Assembly (NCBI GenBank): GCA_900473805.1
Contig: UCMS01000034.1
Location: 1-38,838, forward strand
Origin: Hyphomicrobiales bacterium
GTDB lineage: Bacteria > Pseudomonadota > Alphaproteobacteria > Rhizobiales > Rhizobiaceae
Direction: 5' to 3'
Length of the DNA stretch: 38,838 bases
Translations under genes and position numbers: made by a program
In this document: one piece after another, positions 22,982 to 30,761 of the stretch
How the letters are laid out: each line of letters starts with the position of its first letter
How positions within the stretch are numbered: the first letter of the stretch is position 1
The notes under the pieces: model-generated
Told to the model about the DNA's origin: nothing
Seen by the model: the letters and a program-made list of their open reading frames with translations, nothing else
Database searches by the model: none

Positions 22982-23599
22982 TCAGTCGCACCAGCTCAGC
23001 TTGTGACCTTCCCAGCGATGGGCAAGCCCCTGCGCGATCAGCGTGTCGCCGATGGAATGTCCGTCCTGCATCACCACCCTGAGCTTGCGACCGTACCGAT
23101 CCATATCGCGCCGCTCCTGTTGCTCGAGCGTCAGGCCGCTGCCGTTCAGCGTCTGCAGCAGGGCGACTTGCGCCCGAAGGCCCAGCTGTCTCTCCCGCTC
23201 GCAGCCCGGCTGGGCAATCTCCGGCGTATTGATGTCAGAGATCCGGTATTTCACGCCGGCGAACCAGAAGGTGTCCCCGTCGACCACACAGTTGATCCGG
23301 GTCGCGGATGTGCAAATCGAGAACTGGCCGCGGATGGGTTCTGCCGCCGAAGAAACGGAGCCCGTCGTCGAAAAATCGATCATGCCGGCAGCGTCGGCCA
23401 CCAGTCTTGCTGGCGCCACACCGGGACTGGGCAGTATGCCGACATAGATCGCGCCCACGCCGAGAAGCGAGAGCGCGGCAAGGCGCATCGGGATGAAGTC
23501 AATCAGGCGCCGCTGTGATTTGGGCGCGGGCGGTGGTCCGGCCAGCTTCTGCCGGGCATCCTTCAGCAACAGCACGCGGGCGGGTTTCCGGGTCATCAT
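22982..23599 (-). CDS. Membrane-anchored thermonuclease-like (SNase) protein
   Basis: The 205-residue protein has a basic cytosolic start, one hydrophobic helix (about 39-57) and an SNase-like domain (about 95-200): CVVDGDTFWFAG (104-115), YRISDINTPEIA (118-129) and MDRYGRKLRVV (166-176). The IDTPE aspartate is replaced by N124, so catalytic strength is uncertain. Two neighbouring ATGs (23599 and 23596) follow GGAGG; the second has the more usual spacing. The active part should face the periplasm. Substrate is unknown. Confidence 0.8.
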   Translation of the reverse strand: MMTRKPARVLLLKDARQKLAGPPPAPKSQRRLIDFIPMRLAALSLLGVGAIYVGILPSPGVAPARLVADAAGMIDFSTTGSVSSAAEPIRGQFSICTSATRINCVVDGDTFWFAGVKYRISDINTPEIAQPGCERERQLGLRAQVALLQTLNGSGLTLEQQERRDMDRYGRKLRVVMQDGHSIGDTLIAQGLAHRWEGHKLSWCD

Positions 23600-23828
23600 G
23601 ACGCCTCCTTCGCCGTTAAAGATTAGGAGAGAGGTCTTGCCCCGGGCTTAACGCGATCACTCAAATGCGATCAGTTCCACCGGATCCCTGCCGCCAAACC
23701 GTACCGAATTGCCGGATGGAGCTAGTGACAGCGGAGGCCGCTTGGCTTAGACCAGTTCCAAAATGGCCGCCTTGCCTTGGCGCCGAGGGTGCAGGCATGG
23801 CGGCGAACAAGCCATCGAGGTGACACCC

Positions 23829-25664
23829 ATGCCCGCCTATCGTTCGAGAACCACCACCCACGGCCGCAACATGGCCGGTGCCCGCGGCCTCTGGCGCGCG
23901 ACCGGCATGAAGGACGGCGATTTCGGCAAGCCGATCATCGCGGTCGTCAACTCCTTCACCCAGTTCGTGCCCGGCCACGTCCACCTGAAGGATCTCGGCC
24001 AGCTCGTTGCCCGCGAAATCGAGGCGGCCGGCGGCGTGGCGAAGGAGTTCAACACCATCGCCGTCGATGACGGCATCGCCATGGGCCATGACGGCATGCT
24101 CTATTCGCTGCCGTCGCGCGAGATCATCTCCGACTCGGTCGAATACATGGTCAACGCCCACTGCGCCGACGCCATGGTCTGCATCTCCAACTGCGACAAG
24201 ATCACCCCCGGCATGCTGTCCGCTGCCATGCGCCTGAACATCCCGGCCGTCTTCGTCTCCGGTGGTCCGATGGAAGCCGGCAAGGCGATCCTTCAGGGCC
24301 GCAAGGTCGCGCTCGACCTCGTCGACGCCATGGTTGCCGCTGCCGATGACAAGATCACCGACGCCGATGTCGACGAAATCGAAAAGAACGCCTGTCCGAC
24401 TTGCGGCTCCTGCTCGGGCATGTTCACCGCCAACTCGATGAACTGCCTGACCGAAGCCCTCGGCCTGTCGCTGCCCGGCAATGGCTCGACGCTCGCCACC
24501 CATGCCGACCGCAAGCGGCTCTTCGTCGAGGCCGGCCACCTGATCGTCGATCTCGCCCGCCGCTACTACGAGCAGGACGACGAAAGCGTCCTGCCGCGCA
24601 ACATCGCCTCCAAGGCCGCCTTTGAAAACGCCATGGCCCTCGACATCGCCATGGGTGGCTCGACCAACACGGTCCTGCACATCTTGGCGGCTGCCCATGA
24701 AGGCGGCATCGATTTCACCATGGACGATATCGACCGCCTGTCGCGCCGCGTGCCCTGCCTGTCCAAGGTCGCACCCGCCAAGCAGGACGTGCATATGGAA
24801 GACGTCCACCGCGCCGGCGGCATCATGCGTATCCTCGGCGAACTCGATCGCGGCGGCCTGATCAACCGCGACTGCCCGACCGTGCATGCCGAAACCATCG
24901 GCCACGCCATCGAGCGCTGGGACATCACCCGCACCAACTCCGAAACCGTCCGGGAATTCTTCAAGGCAGCTCCGGGCGGTGTTCGCACCACCCAGGCCTT
25001 CTCCCAGGCCTCGCGTTGGGACGATCTCGACACCGACGGCGAAAAGGGCGTCATCCGCTCGGTCGAACATCCCTTCTCGAAGGACGGCGGTCTCGCCGTG
25101 CTCAAGGGCAATATCGCGCTCGACGGCTGCATCGTGAAGACCGCCGGCGTCGATGAATCGATTCTGAAATTCAAGGGCCCGGCCCGCGTCTTCGAAAGCC
25201 AGGATTCCGCCGTCAAGGCGATCCTGTCGAACCAGATCGTCGCCGGCGACGTGGTCGTCATCCGCTACGAAGGCCCGAAGGGTGGCCCGGGCATGCAGGA
25301 AATGCTCTATCCGACGAGCTACCTGAAGTCGAAGGGCCTCGGCAAGGCCTGCGCACTCGTTACCGACGGCCGCTTCTCCGGCGGCACCTCGGGCCTCTCC
25401 ATCGGCCACGCCTCGCCGGAAGCCGCCCAGGGCGGCGCGATCGGTCTCGTCCGCGAAGGCGACCTGATCGACATCGACATCCCGAACCGCACGATCAACC
25501 TCGTCGTCGACCCGGCCGAACTCGAACGCCGCCGCGCCGAACAGGACGCCAAGGGCTGGCAGCCGGCCGAAAAGCGCAAGCGCAACGTCACGACCGCGCT
25601 CAAAGCCTACGCCGCCTTCGCGGCTTCCGCCGACAAGGGTGCCGTGCGCCAGCTGCCGGAGTAA
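23829..25664 (+). CDS. ilvD: Dihydroxy-acid dehydratase
   Basis: The 611-residue enzyme dehydrates 2,3-dihydroxy-isovalerate and 2,3-dihydroxy-3-methylvalerate in valine, leucine and isoleucine synthesis. The iron-sulfur cysteines are C122 (CISNCDKITPG) and C195 (CPTCGSCSGMF); K124 and D81 fit the magnesium site. Length is normal. The start at 23829 (MPAYRSRTTTHGRNMAG) follows GAGG; a longer frame from 23763 is not supported. No other ilv gene is adjacent. The 229-nt gap upstream shows no clear promoter. Confidence 0.97.
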   Translation: MPAYRSRTTTHGRNMAGARGLWRATGMKDGDFGKPIIAVVNSFTQFVPGHVHLKDLGQLVAREIEAAGGVAKEFNTIAVDDGIAMGHDGMLYSLPSREIISDSVEYMVNAHCADAMVCISNCDKITPGMLSAAMRLNIPAVFVSGGPMEAGKAILQGRKVALDLVDAMVAAADDKITDADVDEIEKNACPTCGSCSGMFTANSMNCLTEALGLSLPGNGSTLATHADRKRLFVEAGHLIVDLARRYYEQDDESVLPRNIASKAAFENAMALDIAMGGSTNTVLHILAAAHEGGIDFTMDDIDRLSRRVPCLSKVAPAKQDVHMEDVHRAGGIMRILGELDRGGLINRDCPTVHAETIGHAIERWDITRTNSETVREFFKAAPGGVRTTQAFSQASRWDDLDTDGEKGVIRSVEHPFSKDGGLAVLKGNIALDGCIVKTAGVDESILKFKGPARVFESQDSAVKAILSNQIVAGDVVVIRYEGPKGGPGMQEMLYPTSYLKSKGLGKACALVTDGRFSGGTSGLSIGHASPEAAQGGAIGLVREGDLIDIDIPNRTINLVVDPAELERRRAEQDAKGWQPAEKRKRNVTTALKAYAAFAASADKGAVRQLPE

Positions 25665-25682
25665 GACGGCAACGAATTTCCT

Positions 25683-25704
25683 GGGAGGCGGTTCGCCGCC
25701 TCCC
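25683..25704 (+). terminator. Hairpin after ilvD
   Basis: GGGAGGCGG (25683-25691) pairs with 25696-25704 around TTCG, 18 nt after the ilvD stop. It is very stable but has no T-run, so it may be a Rho-assisted terminator or a 3' end stabiliser. Confidence 0.6.
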
Positions 25705-25796
25705 GAACATTGCCTGCCTTCGCTTCTTCCCTACGCTGGAAATCGCTTTCCCGACGGCCAGCCGCTCGCCTGAATGTCCCGTTCTCAGGAGCCGCC

Positions 25797-26225
25797 ATGA
25801 CCGTCCCCTTCAGCCTCGTCGGCATCGACCATGTCGTCTTCATCGTCGACGATATGGACAAGGCGCTGCGCTTTTATCACGACGTTCTCGGCTGCCGCCC
25901 CGGCTACAGCTATCCGGCGCTCGGCATGGAGCAGGTCTGGTGCGGCGCGGCGCTCATAGTTCTCTGGGACATCACCCATCCCGGCGGCCAGAAGGCCGCC
26001 CCGCTGGTCGCCGGCGGTCGCAATGTCGACCACATTTGCATCGCAACCGGCCCCTTCGAGCATGACGAGCTGCGCGCCCATCTCGCCCGCCACGGGGTGA
26101 CGATCGACCGGGAGGCCATGCATGGCGGCGCCCGCGGCATGGGCCATTCCTTCTATGTGAAGGACCCCTTCGGAAATACGATCGAGATCAAGGGCCCGGC
26201 CGAGTATCCCGACGGCCGGGGCTGA
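25797..26225 (+). CDS. VOC family protein
   Basis: The 142-residue protein has two VOC repeats: VGIDHVVFIVDDMDKALRFY (about 8-27), then NVDHICIAT and the ending DPFGNTIEIKGP, with His and Glu positions suited to a metal ion. Relatives are glyoxalases and ring-cleaving dioxygenases. The start at 25797 gives a compact domain; a frame from 25710 would add 29 atypical residues. It converges with the aldolase-like gene. The true reaction is unknown. Confidence 0.83.
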   Translation: MTVPFSLVGIDHVVFIVDDMDKALRFYHDVLGCRPGYSYPALGMEQVWCGAALIVLWDITHPGGQKAAPLVAGGRNVDHICIATGPFEHDELRAHLARHGVTIDREAMHGGARGMGHSFYVKDPFGNTIEIKGPAEYPDGRG

Positions 26226-26235
26226 CGTCTGGATT

Positions 26236-27000
26236 TCAATCCCGGTAGCTCGGGTCTTCCCTGTCCAGGCACGACTTCAGATAGGCGAAATGCTTCGCCG
26301 CCATGCCGCGATAGGGGATCCACCCGTCCGACGTGCCTTGCGCGATCTCGTCGGAGAGTACCGCCAGCGGCTGTCCGGTCGAGAGCGCCAGCACCATCGT
26401 CTGCGCCGCCTTCTCGAAGAAATACAGGTCCTCGAAGGCATCCGCCACTGTTTCGCCGGCAACCGACACGCCGTGATTGCCCATGACCAGCACCGCCTTG
26501 CCACGGATCATCTCGGCCAGCCGTTCGCCTTCTTCCGCCGCATCGGCGATCCCACCGAAGGACAGGTCGTAGCCGATCCGCCCGAAGAAACGCGCCGTGT
26601 TGTTGTCAAGCGGCAGAAGTGTCGGGTCCTTGAGGCAGGAGAGCGCCACTGCATACGGCGAGTGGCAATGCAGGATCACGCGCGCCTCCGGCAGCATCCG
26701 GTGCAGCGTGCCATGCACGGTCCAGGCCGACGGATCTGGCGCATTGGGCCGGTTCATCACCTCGGGATCATCGGCATCGAGCAGCAGCAGATCGCTCGCC
26801 TTCACCGTGGCAAAATGCTGCCAGCGCGGGTTCAGCAGGAATTTCCGTCCGTTGGCGGAAACCGCCGCGCTGAAGTGATTGCCGACCGACTCGCTCCAGC
26901 CGAAGCGATGGCAGAGCCGGAAGGCCGCGGCGAGGTCCTGGCGGAGCGCAGTCAGCGCCGCATCGTCGAGCATGTCGTTTCCGGAAGCCGCGATATTCAT
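26236..27000 (-). CDS. Class II aldolase/adducin family protein
   Basis: The 254-residue protein keeps the zinc histidines of class II aldolases: H111 and H113 (HCHSPYA) and H176 (MGNHGVSV). The catalytic glutamate of fuculose-phosphate aldolase, expected before the first helix (PSSE), appears replaced in PSAWTVHGTLHR (about 90-101), so normal aldol cleavage is doubtful. Members of this branch are often annotated only by fold. The start overlaps the stop of the dioxygenase gene by 4 nt (ATGA), so both are translated together and may share a pathway. Confidence 0.85.
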   Translation of the reverse strand: MNIAASGNDMLDDAALTALRQDLAAAFRLCHRFGWSESVGNHFSAAVSANGRKFLLNPRWQHFATVKASDLLLLDADDPEVMNRPNAPDPSAWTVHGTLHRMLPEARVILHCHSPYAVALSCLKDPTLLPLDNNTARFFGRIGYDLSFGGIADAAEEGERLAEMIRGKAVLVMGNHGVSVAGETVADAFEDLYFFEKAAQTMVLALSTGQPLAVLSDEIAQGTSDGWIPYRGMAAKHFAYLKSCLDREDPSYRD

Positions 27001-28133
27001 GCCTTGAACCGTCCTTCCGTCGTCAGCGCCCGATAGGTCGAACGCATCTCCTCGCGATCGGCATAACAACCGCGCAGATAGCGATCACCGCTGGTCGCCG
27101 AATAGGCCATGCGGCCATGCACGATACGGTGGTTGTCGAACACCATGCATTCGCCAGCCTTCATCAGGAAGCGCATCATGAATTTGTCGTCCTGCAGCAT
27201 TTTTCCGAAGCGGCAGAAGGCCGGGTAATAATCGTCGAGCACGGTCTGTGGCAGGTCGAAGAGATCGGCCATGTGCTGGCTGATCGTGAGCCCCGAGACC
27301 TCGCCATGTTTGTCGAGCTCGATCACCCGCTGCCGCGAGCGCATGTCGTAGTCGTCATGCTCGCAATAGAAGGGAATGTCGATCTCCGACAAGAGCTTGA
27401 AACCCTCTGGATCGATCTCGCGGAAGGCATTCGCCACAGCCACGCCGTCCGAATAGATGCTCATGCCGCCCTCGACGGTATTGGCCCGGCAATGCAGGAA
27501 CTGGATGCCCGGCGCATGTTCTTCCGCCGGCGTGTCGGTGTGAAGCTCCAGCGCCTTCGCCGTATAGGCCGTGTTGGTCGGGTTGATATGCGTCTTCACG
27601 TCGAAATATTCGCCGAAGAAGGTCGGCCGCACATGGCCCATCAGTTTGACCGTCTCGGTCAGCCCCTGATCGCTGTCGGGCATGTCGGTGACGATCGTCA
27701 GACCCTCGACAATCATCGCTTCCAGCCATTCGGCGACCTTCTTCGGATCGCGCATCAGCTCCGGCTGCGAGAAACGGGGAATGTCCGGATAGTGGTCGCT
27801 GAACCAGGCCTTGCGCGGAAGGTCGGCTGGGTCGGGACGATGTTTGCCCTCGGTATAGAGGGCGAGCAGTGACAGCGGAAAGCGCGACACATGGTTTTCG
27901 CCCGCCCAGCGAATGACAAGCATATCGCCTTCGATCTCCGCACTATCAGCGCGTGGCGCTTCCGACAGGTGAAAGATGTCGAAGCTCCGTTCGCGCGTCT
28001 TGCTGTCGAAGGAGGTGGGGCAATTGTCACGCAGCCAGTAGTAATTGAAATAGGCCTGTTTGCCATCGGTGAGCGGCAGATGGAGGCCCTTCTCGGCAAG
28101 CGTCACGGCCCCGGTCGCAACATGCATGTTCAT
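26997..28133 (-). CDS. Gamma-butyrobetaine-hydroxylase-like 2-oxoglutarate dioxygenase
   Basis: The 378-residue protein has the N-terminal GBBH-like domain (DUF971, about 15-95; YYWLRDNCPTSF at 31-42) and the TauD/TfdA catalytic domain with the iron ligands H198, D200 (ELHTDT) and H339 (NHRIVHGR) and Arg near 351-354 for 2-oxoglutarate. The N-terminal zinc site of gamma-butyrobetaine hydroxylase is mostly lost: only C38 and H81 remain. Substrates of relatives include gamma-butyrobetaine, trimethyllysine and trimethylaminoethyl-phosphonate, so the substrate here is open. The start at 28133 follows AAGGA. It leads a two-gene operon with the aldolase-like gene. Confidence 0.88.
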   Translation of the reverse strand: MNMHVATGAVTLAEKGLHLPLTDGKQAYFNYYWLRDNCPTSFDSKTRERSFDIFHLSEAPRADSAEIEGDMLVIRWAGENHVSRFPLSLLALYTEGKHRPDPADLPRKAWFSDHYPDIPRFSQPELMRDPKKVAEWLEAMIVEGLTIVTDMPDSDQGLTETVKLMGHVRPTFFGEYFDVKTHINPTNTAYTAKALELHTDTPAEEHAPGIQFLHCRANTVEGGMSIYSDGVAVANAFREIDPEGFKLLSEIDIPFYCEHDDYDMRSRQRVIELDKHGEVSGLTISQHMADLFDLPQTVLDDYYPAFCRFGKMLQDDKFMMRFLMKAGECMVFDNHRIVHGRMAYSATSGDRYLRGCYADREEMRSTYRALTTEGRFKA

Positions 28134-28221
28134 CGCGGATTTCCTTAAGTCTGGCTGTCGAAAGGGTGGATCGGATTTGACGATCATCATCTGACTTTGC
28201 AGGCGAGACCAGACCGATTAT

Positions 28222-28250
28222 GCTTATACTGAGTTAAGCTGGAGGTTAAG
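28222..28250. promoter_or_regulatory. Possible LysR operator and leader before the LysR gene
   Basis: CTTA-N8-TAAG (28222-28237) is an imperfect dyad with T-N11-A form. TTAAG recurs at 28246 just after GGAGG, giving a direct repeat. A five-codon frame, ATG at 28220 to TAA at 28237, sits directly before the ribosome binding site of the regulator. It lies in the 117-nt divergent gap, where LysR proteins usually bind. Confidence 0.3.
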
Positions 28251-29156
28251 TTGAGCCGTCTCCCACCCTTGCGCCTTCTTACAACGTTTGAGGCCGTCGC
28301 CCGGCTCGGCTCGATGCGTGAGGCAGCAAACGCCTTGAACGTCACTCAGCCCGCCGTGACGCAAGCGCTGAAGGCGCTTGAAGACCATGTCGGCGCCGTT
28401 CTGATCGATCGCTCGACCCGGCCGGCAAGGCTGACCGAAACCGGCCAACAACTCGCCCGCGCCACCCGCGATGGCCTCGATCTGATTGCCGACACGATCG
28501 AGGAAATCCGCACCAGCACCGGCCTCGAAGACCAGCGTCTGACGGTTGCCTGCACCATGGGCATGGCCACCCACTGGCTGATGCCGCGCCTCAGCGATTT
28601 TTACGCCCGCCATCCCGGTTACTTCGTCAATGTCCAGGTCCCGCCCACCGACCTGCCACAGATATGGCCCGGCACCGATCTCGTGCTGCGTTACGGTCGC
28701 GGCACCTGGACCGACGGTGAGACGCTGCGCCTTTTCGACGAGACCGTCTGCCCCGTCGGCCGCCCGGCCCTGGTGGAAAGCCTCTTGGCAAAAGGCGAGG
28801 GACTAGAAGCCGCCCCGCTCATTCATGTCCGCACCGTCGAGGCCCGCCACTGGGAAGGCTGGACTGATTATTTGACGAGACGCGGCCTGCCCAAACCACG
28901 GGGCCCGTCCCACATTTTCGACAACTACGTCCAGGCCGTCCAGGCAGCGCTGGATGGCCGCGGCCTGATGCTCGGCTGGCGCTCCATCACCGACAGCCAC
29001 GTCGCCGACGGCAGCCTGCAACCCTGGCCCGACGGCGCGATCGACCTCGGTACCGCCTACTTCGCGACGGTGGCGCCGGCGGCGGCAAAGCGTCCGGCGG
29101 TCAGGGCTTTCGTGGCCTGGTTGGGGGAGGGGGCGGAGAGCGCCATTGCGAAGTGA
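28251..29156 (+). CDS. LysR family transcriptional regulator (GcvA-like)
   Basis: The 301-residue protein has the N-terminal winged helix-turn-helix (about 4-62, with AARLGS-type REAANALNVTQPAVTQALKALE at 22-43) and a periplasmic-binding-like effector domain (about 88-295). It starts at a TTG codon preceded by GGAGG and 5 nt; in-frame ATG options downstream would remove the DNA-binding domain. It is divergent from the dioxygenase/aldolase-like operon, which it probably controls. The coinducer is unknown. Confidence 0.9.
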   Translation: MSRLPPLRLLTTFEAVARLGSMREAANALNVTQPAVTQALKALEDHVGAVLIDRSTRPARLTETGQQLARATRDGLDLIADTIEEIRTSTGLEDQRLTVACTMGMATHWLMPRLSDFYARHPGYFVNVQVPPTDLPQIWPGTDLVLRYGRGTWTDGETLRLFDETVCPVGRPALVESLLAKGEGLEAAPLIHVRTVEARHWEGWTDYLTRRGLPKPRGPSHIFDNYVQAVQAALDGRGLMLGWRSITDSHVADGSLQPWPDGAIDLGTAYFATVAPAAAKRPAVRAFVAWLGEGAESAIAK

Positions 29157-29205
29157 GGAAATTAGGCAACTAGGTAAATAACGCGGGTCGCGAGTGGAGG
29201 ACTTG

Positions 29206-29862
29206 CTACGAAGTCGGGCGCGTTTGCAGAAAACTCTCCAGCGCCGTCACCCTTTGCCACCAATCACCGAGGTTGCGGTGCTCTGAAAACATCCCGCGCA
29301 CCTCCGGGACCTCGAGCGCATAGCCGACCATCGGTGCAAGATGGAGATCCGCCAGCGTGACCGTGTCTCCGCACATCCATCGGTGCTCGGCAAGCAGACC
29401 GGCTAGAGCATTGAGTGAGATCCTGGCAATGCCACGCGCTTTCTCCACGCGCGCCTCATCGGCAACTTCCCCACGTTTCGGCTTTTCGATGCATTCCACA
29501 TAGAGCCCCCAGACCATCTGCGGATAAACGTAACCATCCGCAATGCTCATGATCTGGTTCATCCGTGCCCGCAACTTTACATCTGCAGGCTGAAGCGCCG
29601 GTCCGTCGAATGCCTCGTCGACATAGCGGGTGATGGCGCCGGTCTCAAAAAGTCGAAAATCGCCGTGCGCGAAGGCCGGTATCTTGCCGAAGGGGTGCCG
29701 GGCCAAATGGTGATCGGGTATTCCGTCTTCGGCAAAGATGTCGACCGGAACCAGGTCATGCGCCACGCCTTTTTCCAGCAGGGTCATGCGAGCGATGCGG
29801 ACGTAAACGCTGTAATCGGCACCGTAGAGCTGAGGTCGTGTGCTGCTCGCAGTCTCCGTCAC
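29206..29862 (-). CDS. Glutathione S-transferase family protein
   Basis: The 218-residue protein has a thioredoxin-like domain (about 10-85, YGADYSVYVRIARMTLLEKG and HPFGKIPAFAHGDFRLFETG) and a helical C-terminal domain (about 95-210). These parts bind glutathione and a hydrophobic partner. The start is GTG at 29862, with GAGGAG 5 nt before it. It follows the small nucleotidyltransferase gene by 39 nt and may be co-transcribed. The substrate is unknown. Confidence 0.9.
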   Translation of the reverse strand: MTETASSTRPQLYGADYSVYVRIARMTLLEKGVAHDLVPVDIFAEDGIPDHHLARHPFGKIPAFAHGDFRLFETGAITRYVDEAFDGPALQPADVKLRARMNQIMSIADGYVYPQMVWGLYVECIEKPKRGEVADEARVEKARGIARISLNALAGLLAEHRWMCGDTVTLADLHLAPMVGYALEVPEVRGMFSEHRNLGDWWQRVTALESFLQTRPTS

Positions 29863-29901
29863 CTTCGCTCCTCATGCACCCGATTTGCATGTGTGTATCA
29901 A

Positions 29902-30198
29902 TCAAAACACCTGCAGCGCGGACCGCTCGATATCGGCGCGCAGCATGGGGTGCAGACTGTTCCTTGTCGTGAGGTCTACGGTGATCGAAAGTTCCCGCTC
30001 CAGAAACTGCTGGATGCCGATGAGTTCGATCAGGGAAAATTTCTGGTCTGGATCATGATCAATGAACAGATCGGGGTCGCTCTTCGGCTTTGCCTCGTCG
30101 CGGGCCGTCGAGCCGAACACAAACAGCACGGTCGCGTCCATGCCACGGACCGTTGGGGCAAGCCGCTTGAGATGCGATATAGCTTCAACCTGCTTCAT
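29902..30198 (-). CDS. MNT-type minimal nucleotidyltransferase, no HEPN partner seen
   Basis: The 98-residue protein has the pol-beta-type core FVFGSTARDEAKPKSDPDLFID (about 27-48): GS motif and two acidic residues. MNT proteins (MntA type) usually add AMP to, and so inactivate, a HEPN toxin coded next to them. Here the neighbours are LprI-like and GST genes, so no HEPN partner is present. The metal residues look intact. There is no good ribosome binding site before the ATG, so it may depend on the upstream gene. It may be an orphan or have a different target. Confidence 0.8.
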   Translation of the reverse strand: MKQVEAISHLKRLAPTVRGMDATVLFVFGSTARDEAKPKSDPDLFIDHDPDQKFSLIELIGIQQFLERELSITVDLTTRNSLHPMLRADIERSALQVF

Positions 30199-30229
30199 GC
30201 AAGGATGTTAGCACACGGCATGTCGCCCG

Positions 30230-30595
30230 TCACTTCGGCCGTTGCACGCCCTCATACACCGTCGCCAGCTGCGCCATCCGCGCCGCATAAGCGGCCGTAA
30301 GGCAGTCGACATCGCCCTTGCACTCGCCGCGCTTCGTCAGCCATTCGATCTGCTGGTCCTGCAACTCGCCACGCGCGCCCATGCCGAGCAGGCCGGACAG
30401 GAGTTCGAAGGTGGTCACCATCTTCACGTCCATGTCGTTCAGCGACAGCGTCTGGCAGATTGCCGTCTCGTCCTCGGCGAGATCGGGCTTCTTGCAGTCG
30501 AAGCTTGCGGCGTGAGCGGGTAGGGCTCCGGCCAGAACGGGTCCGGCGAGCAGCGCGAAGAGGATGGCGCGGGCGCCGGCATGGGGATCGGACAT
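30230..30595 (-). CDS. LprI-like (DUF1311-type) exported protein
   Basis: The 121-residue protein has a signal peptide (about 1-29, ILFALLAGPVLAGALPAHAA) and a small helical domain with four cysteines: FDCKKPDLAEDETAIC, then KRGECKGDVDCLTAAYAARM. This is the pattern of the lysozyme-inhibitor LprI N-terminal/DUF1311 family. It should be periplasmic, with two disulfides. GAGG precedes the ATG. Actual lysozyme inhibition has not been shown for such proteins in rhizobia. It leads a possible operon with the MNT and GST genes. Confidence 0.82.
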   Translation of the reverse strand: MSDPHAGARAILFALLAGPVLAGALPAHAASFDCKKPDLAEDETAICQTLSLNDMDVKMVTTFELLSGLLGMGARGELQDQQIEWLTKRGECKGDVDCLTAAYAARMAQLATVYEGVQRPK

Positions 30596-30650
30596 GATGA
30601 CCTCGCTTGATTTGCCTGCTTTGCCAACGCCTCGCGACGCTGCATCGTTC

Positions 30651-30703
30651 CATGCGGCAGCCGCATGCCAGATGTTCGTGAGACATTCGTCCGTCTCTCA
30701 CGA
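30651..30703. promoter_or_regulatory. Two dyads in a divergent intergenic region
   Basis: CATGCGGCAGCCGCATG (30651-30667) is a perfect 17-bp palindrome. TCGTGAGA (30676-30683) is repeated inverted at 30696-30703 with a 12-nt spacer. Both lie in the 166-nt gap between divergent genes (LprI-like and serine hydrolase). They could be operators, but no regulator gene is adjacent. Confidence 0.35.
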
Positions 30704-30761
30704 TCCGGTGATGTTTTCCAAAACGCCTGTTATCGGCGCCGGCACGACCTACCTTCACCCC

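Noticed and set aside
23727..23755. Possible ilvD promoter GTGACA-N17-TAGACC
   Set aside because: Both hexamers match the consensus poorly; spacing alone is not enough support.
23661..25409. Minus-strand open frame of 582 codons opposite ilvD
   Set aside because: ilvD is complete with all cysteine motifs; the opposite frame is a codon-bias shadow.
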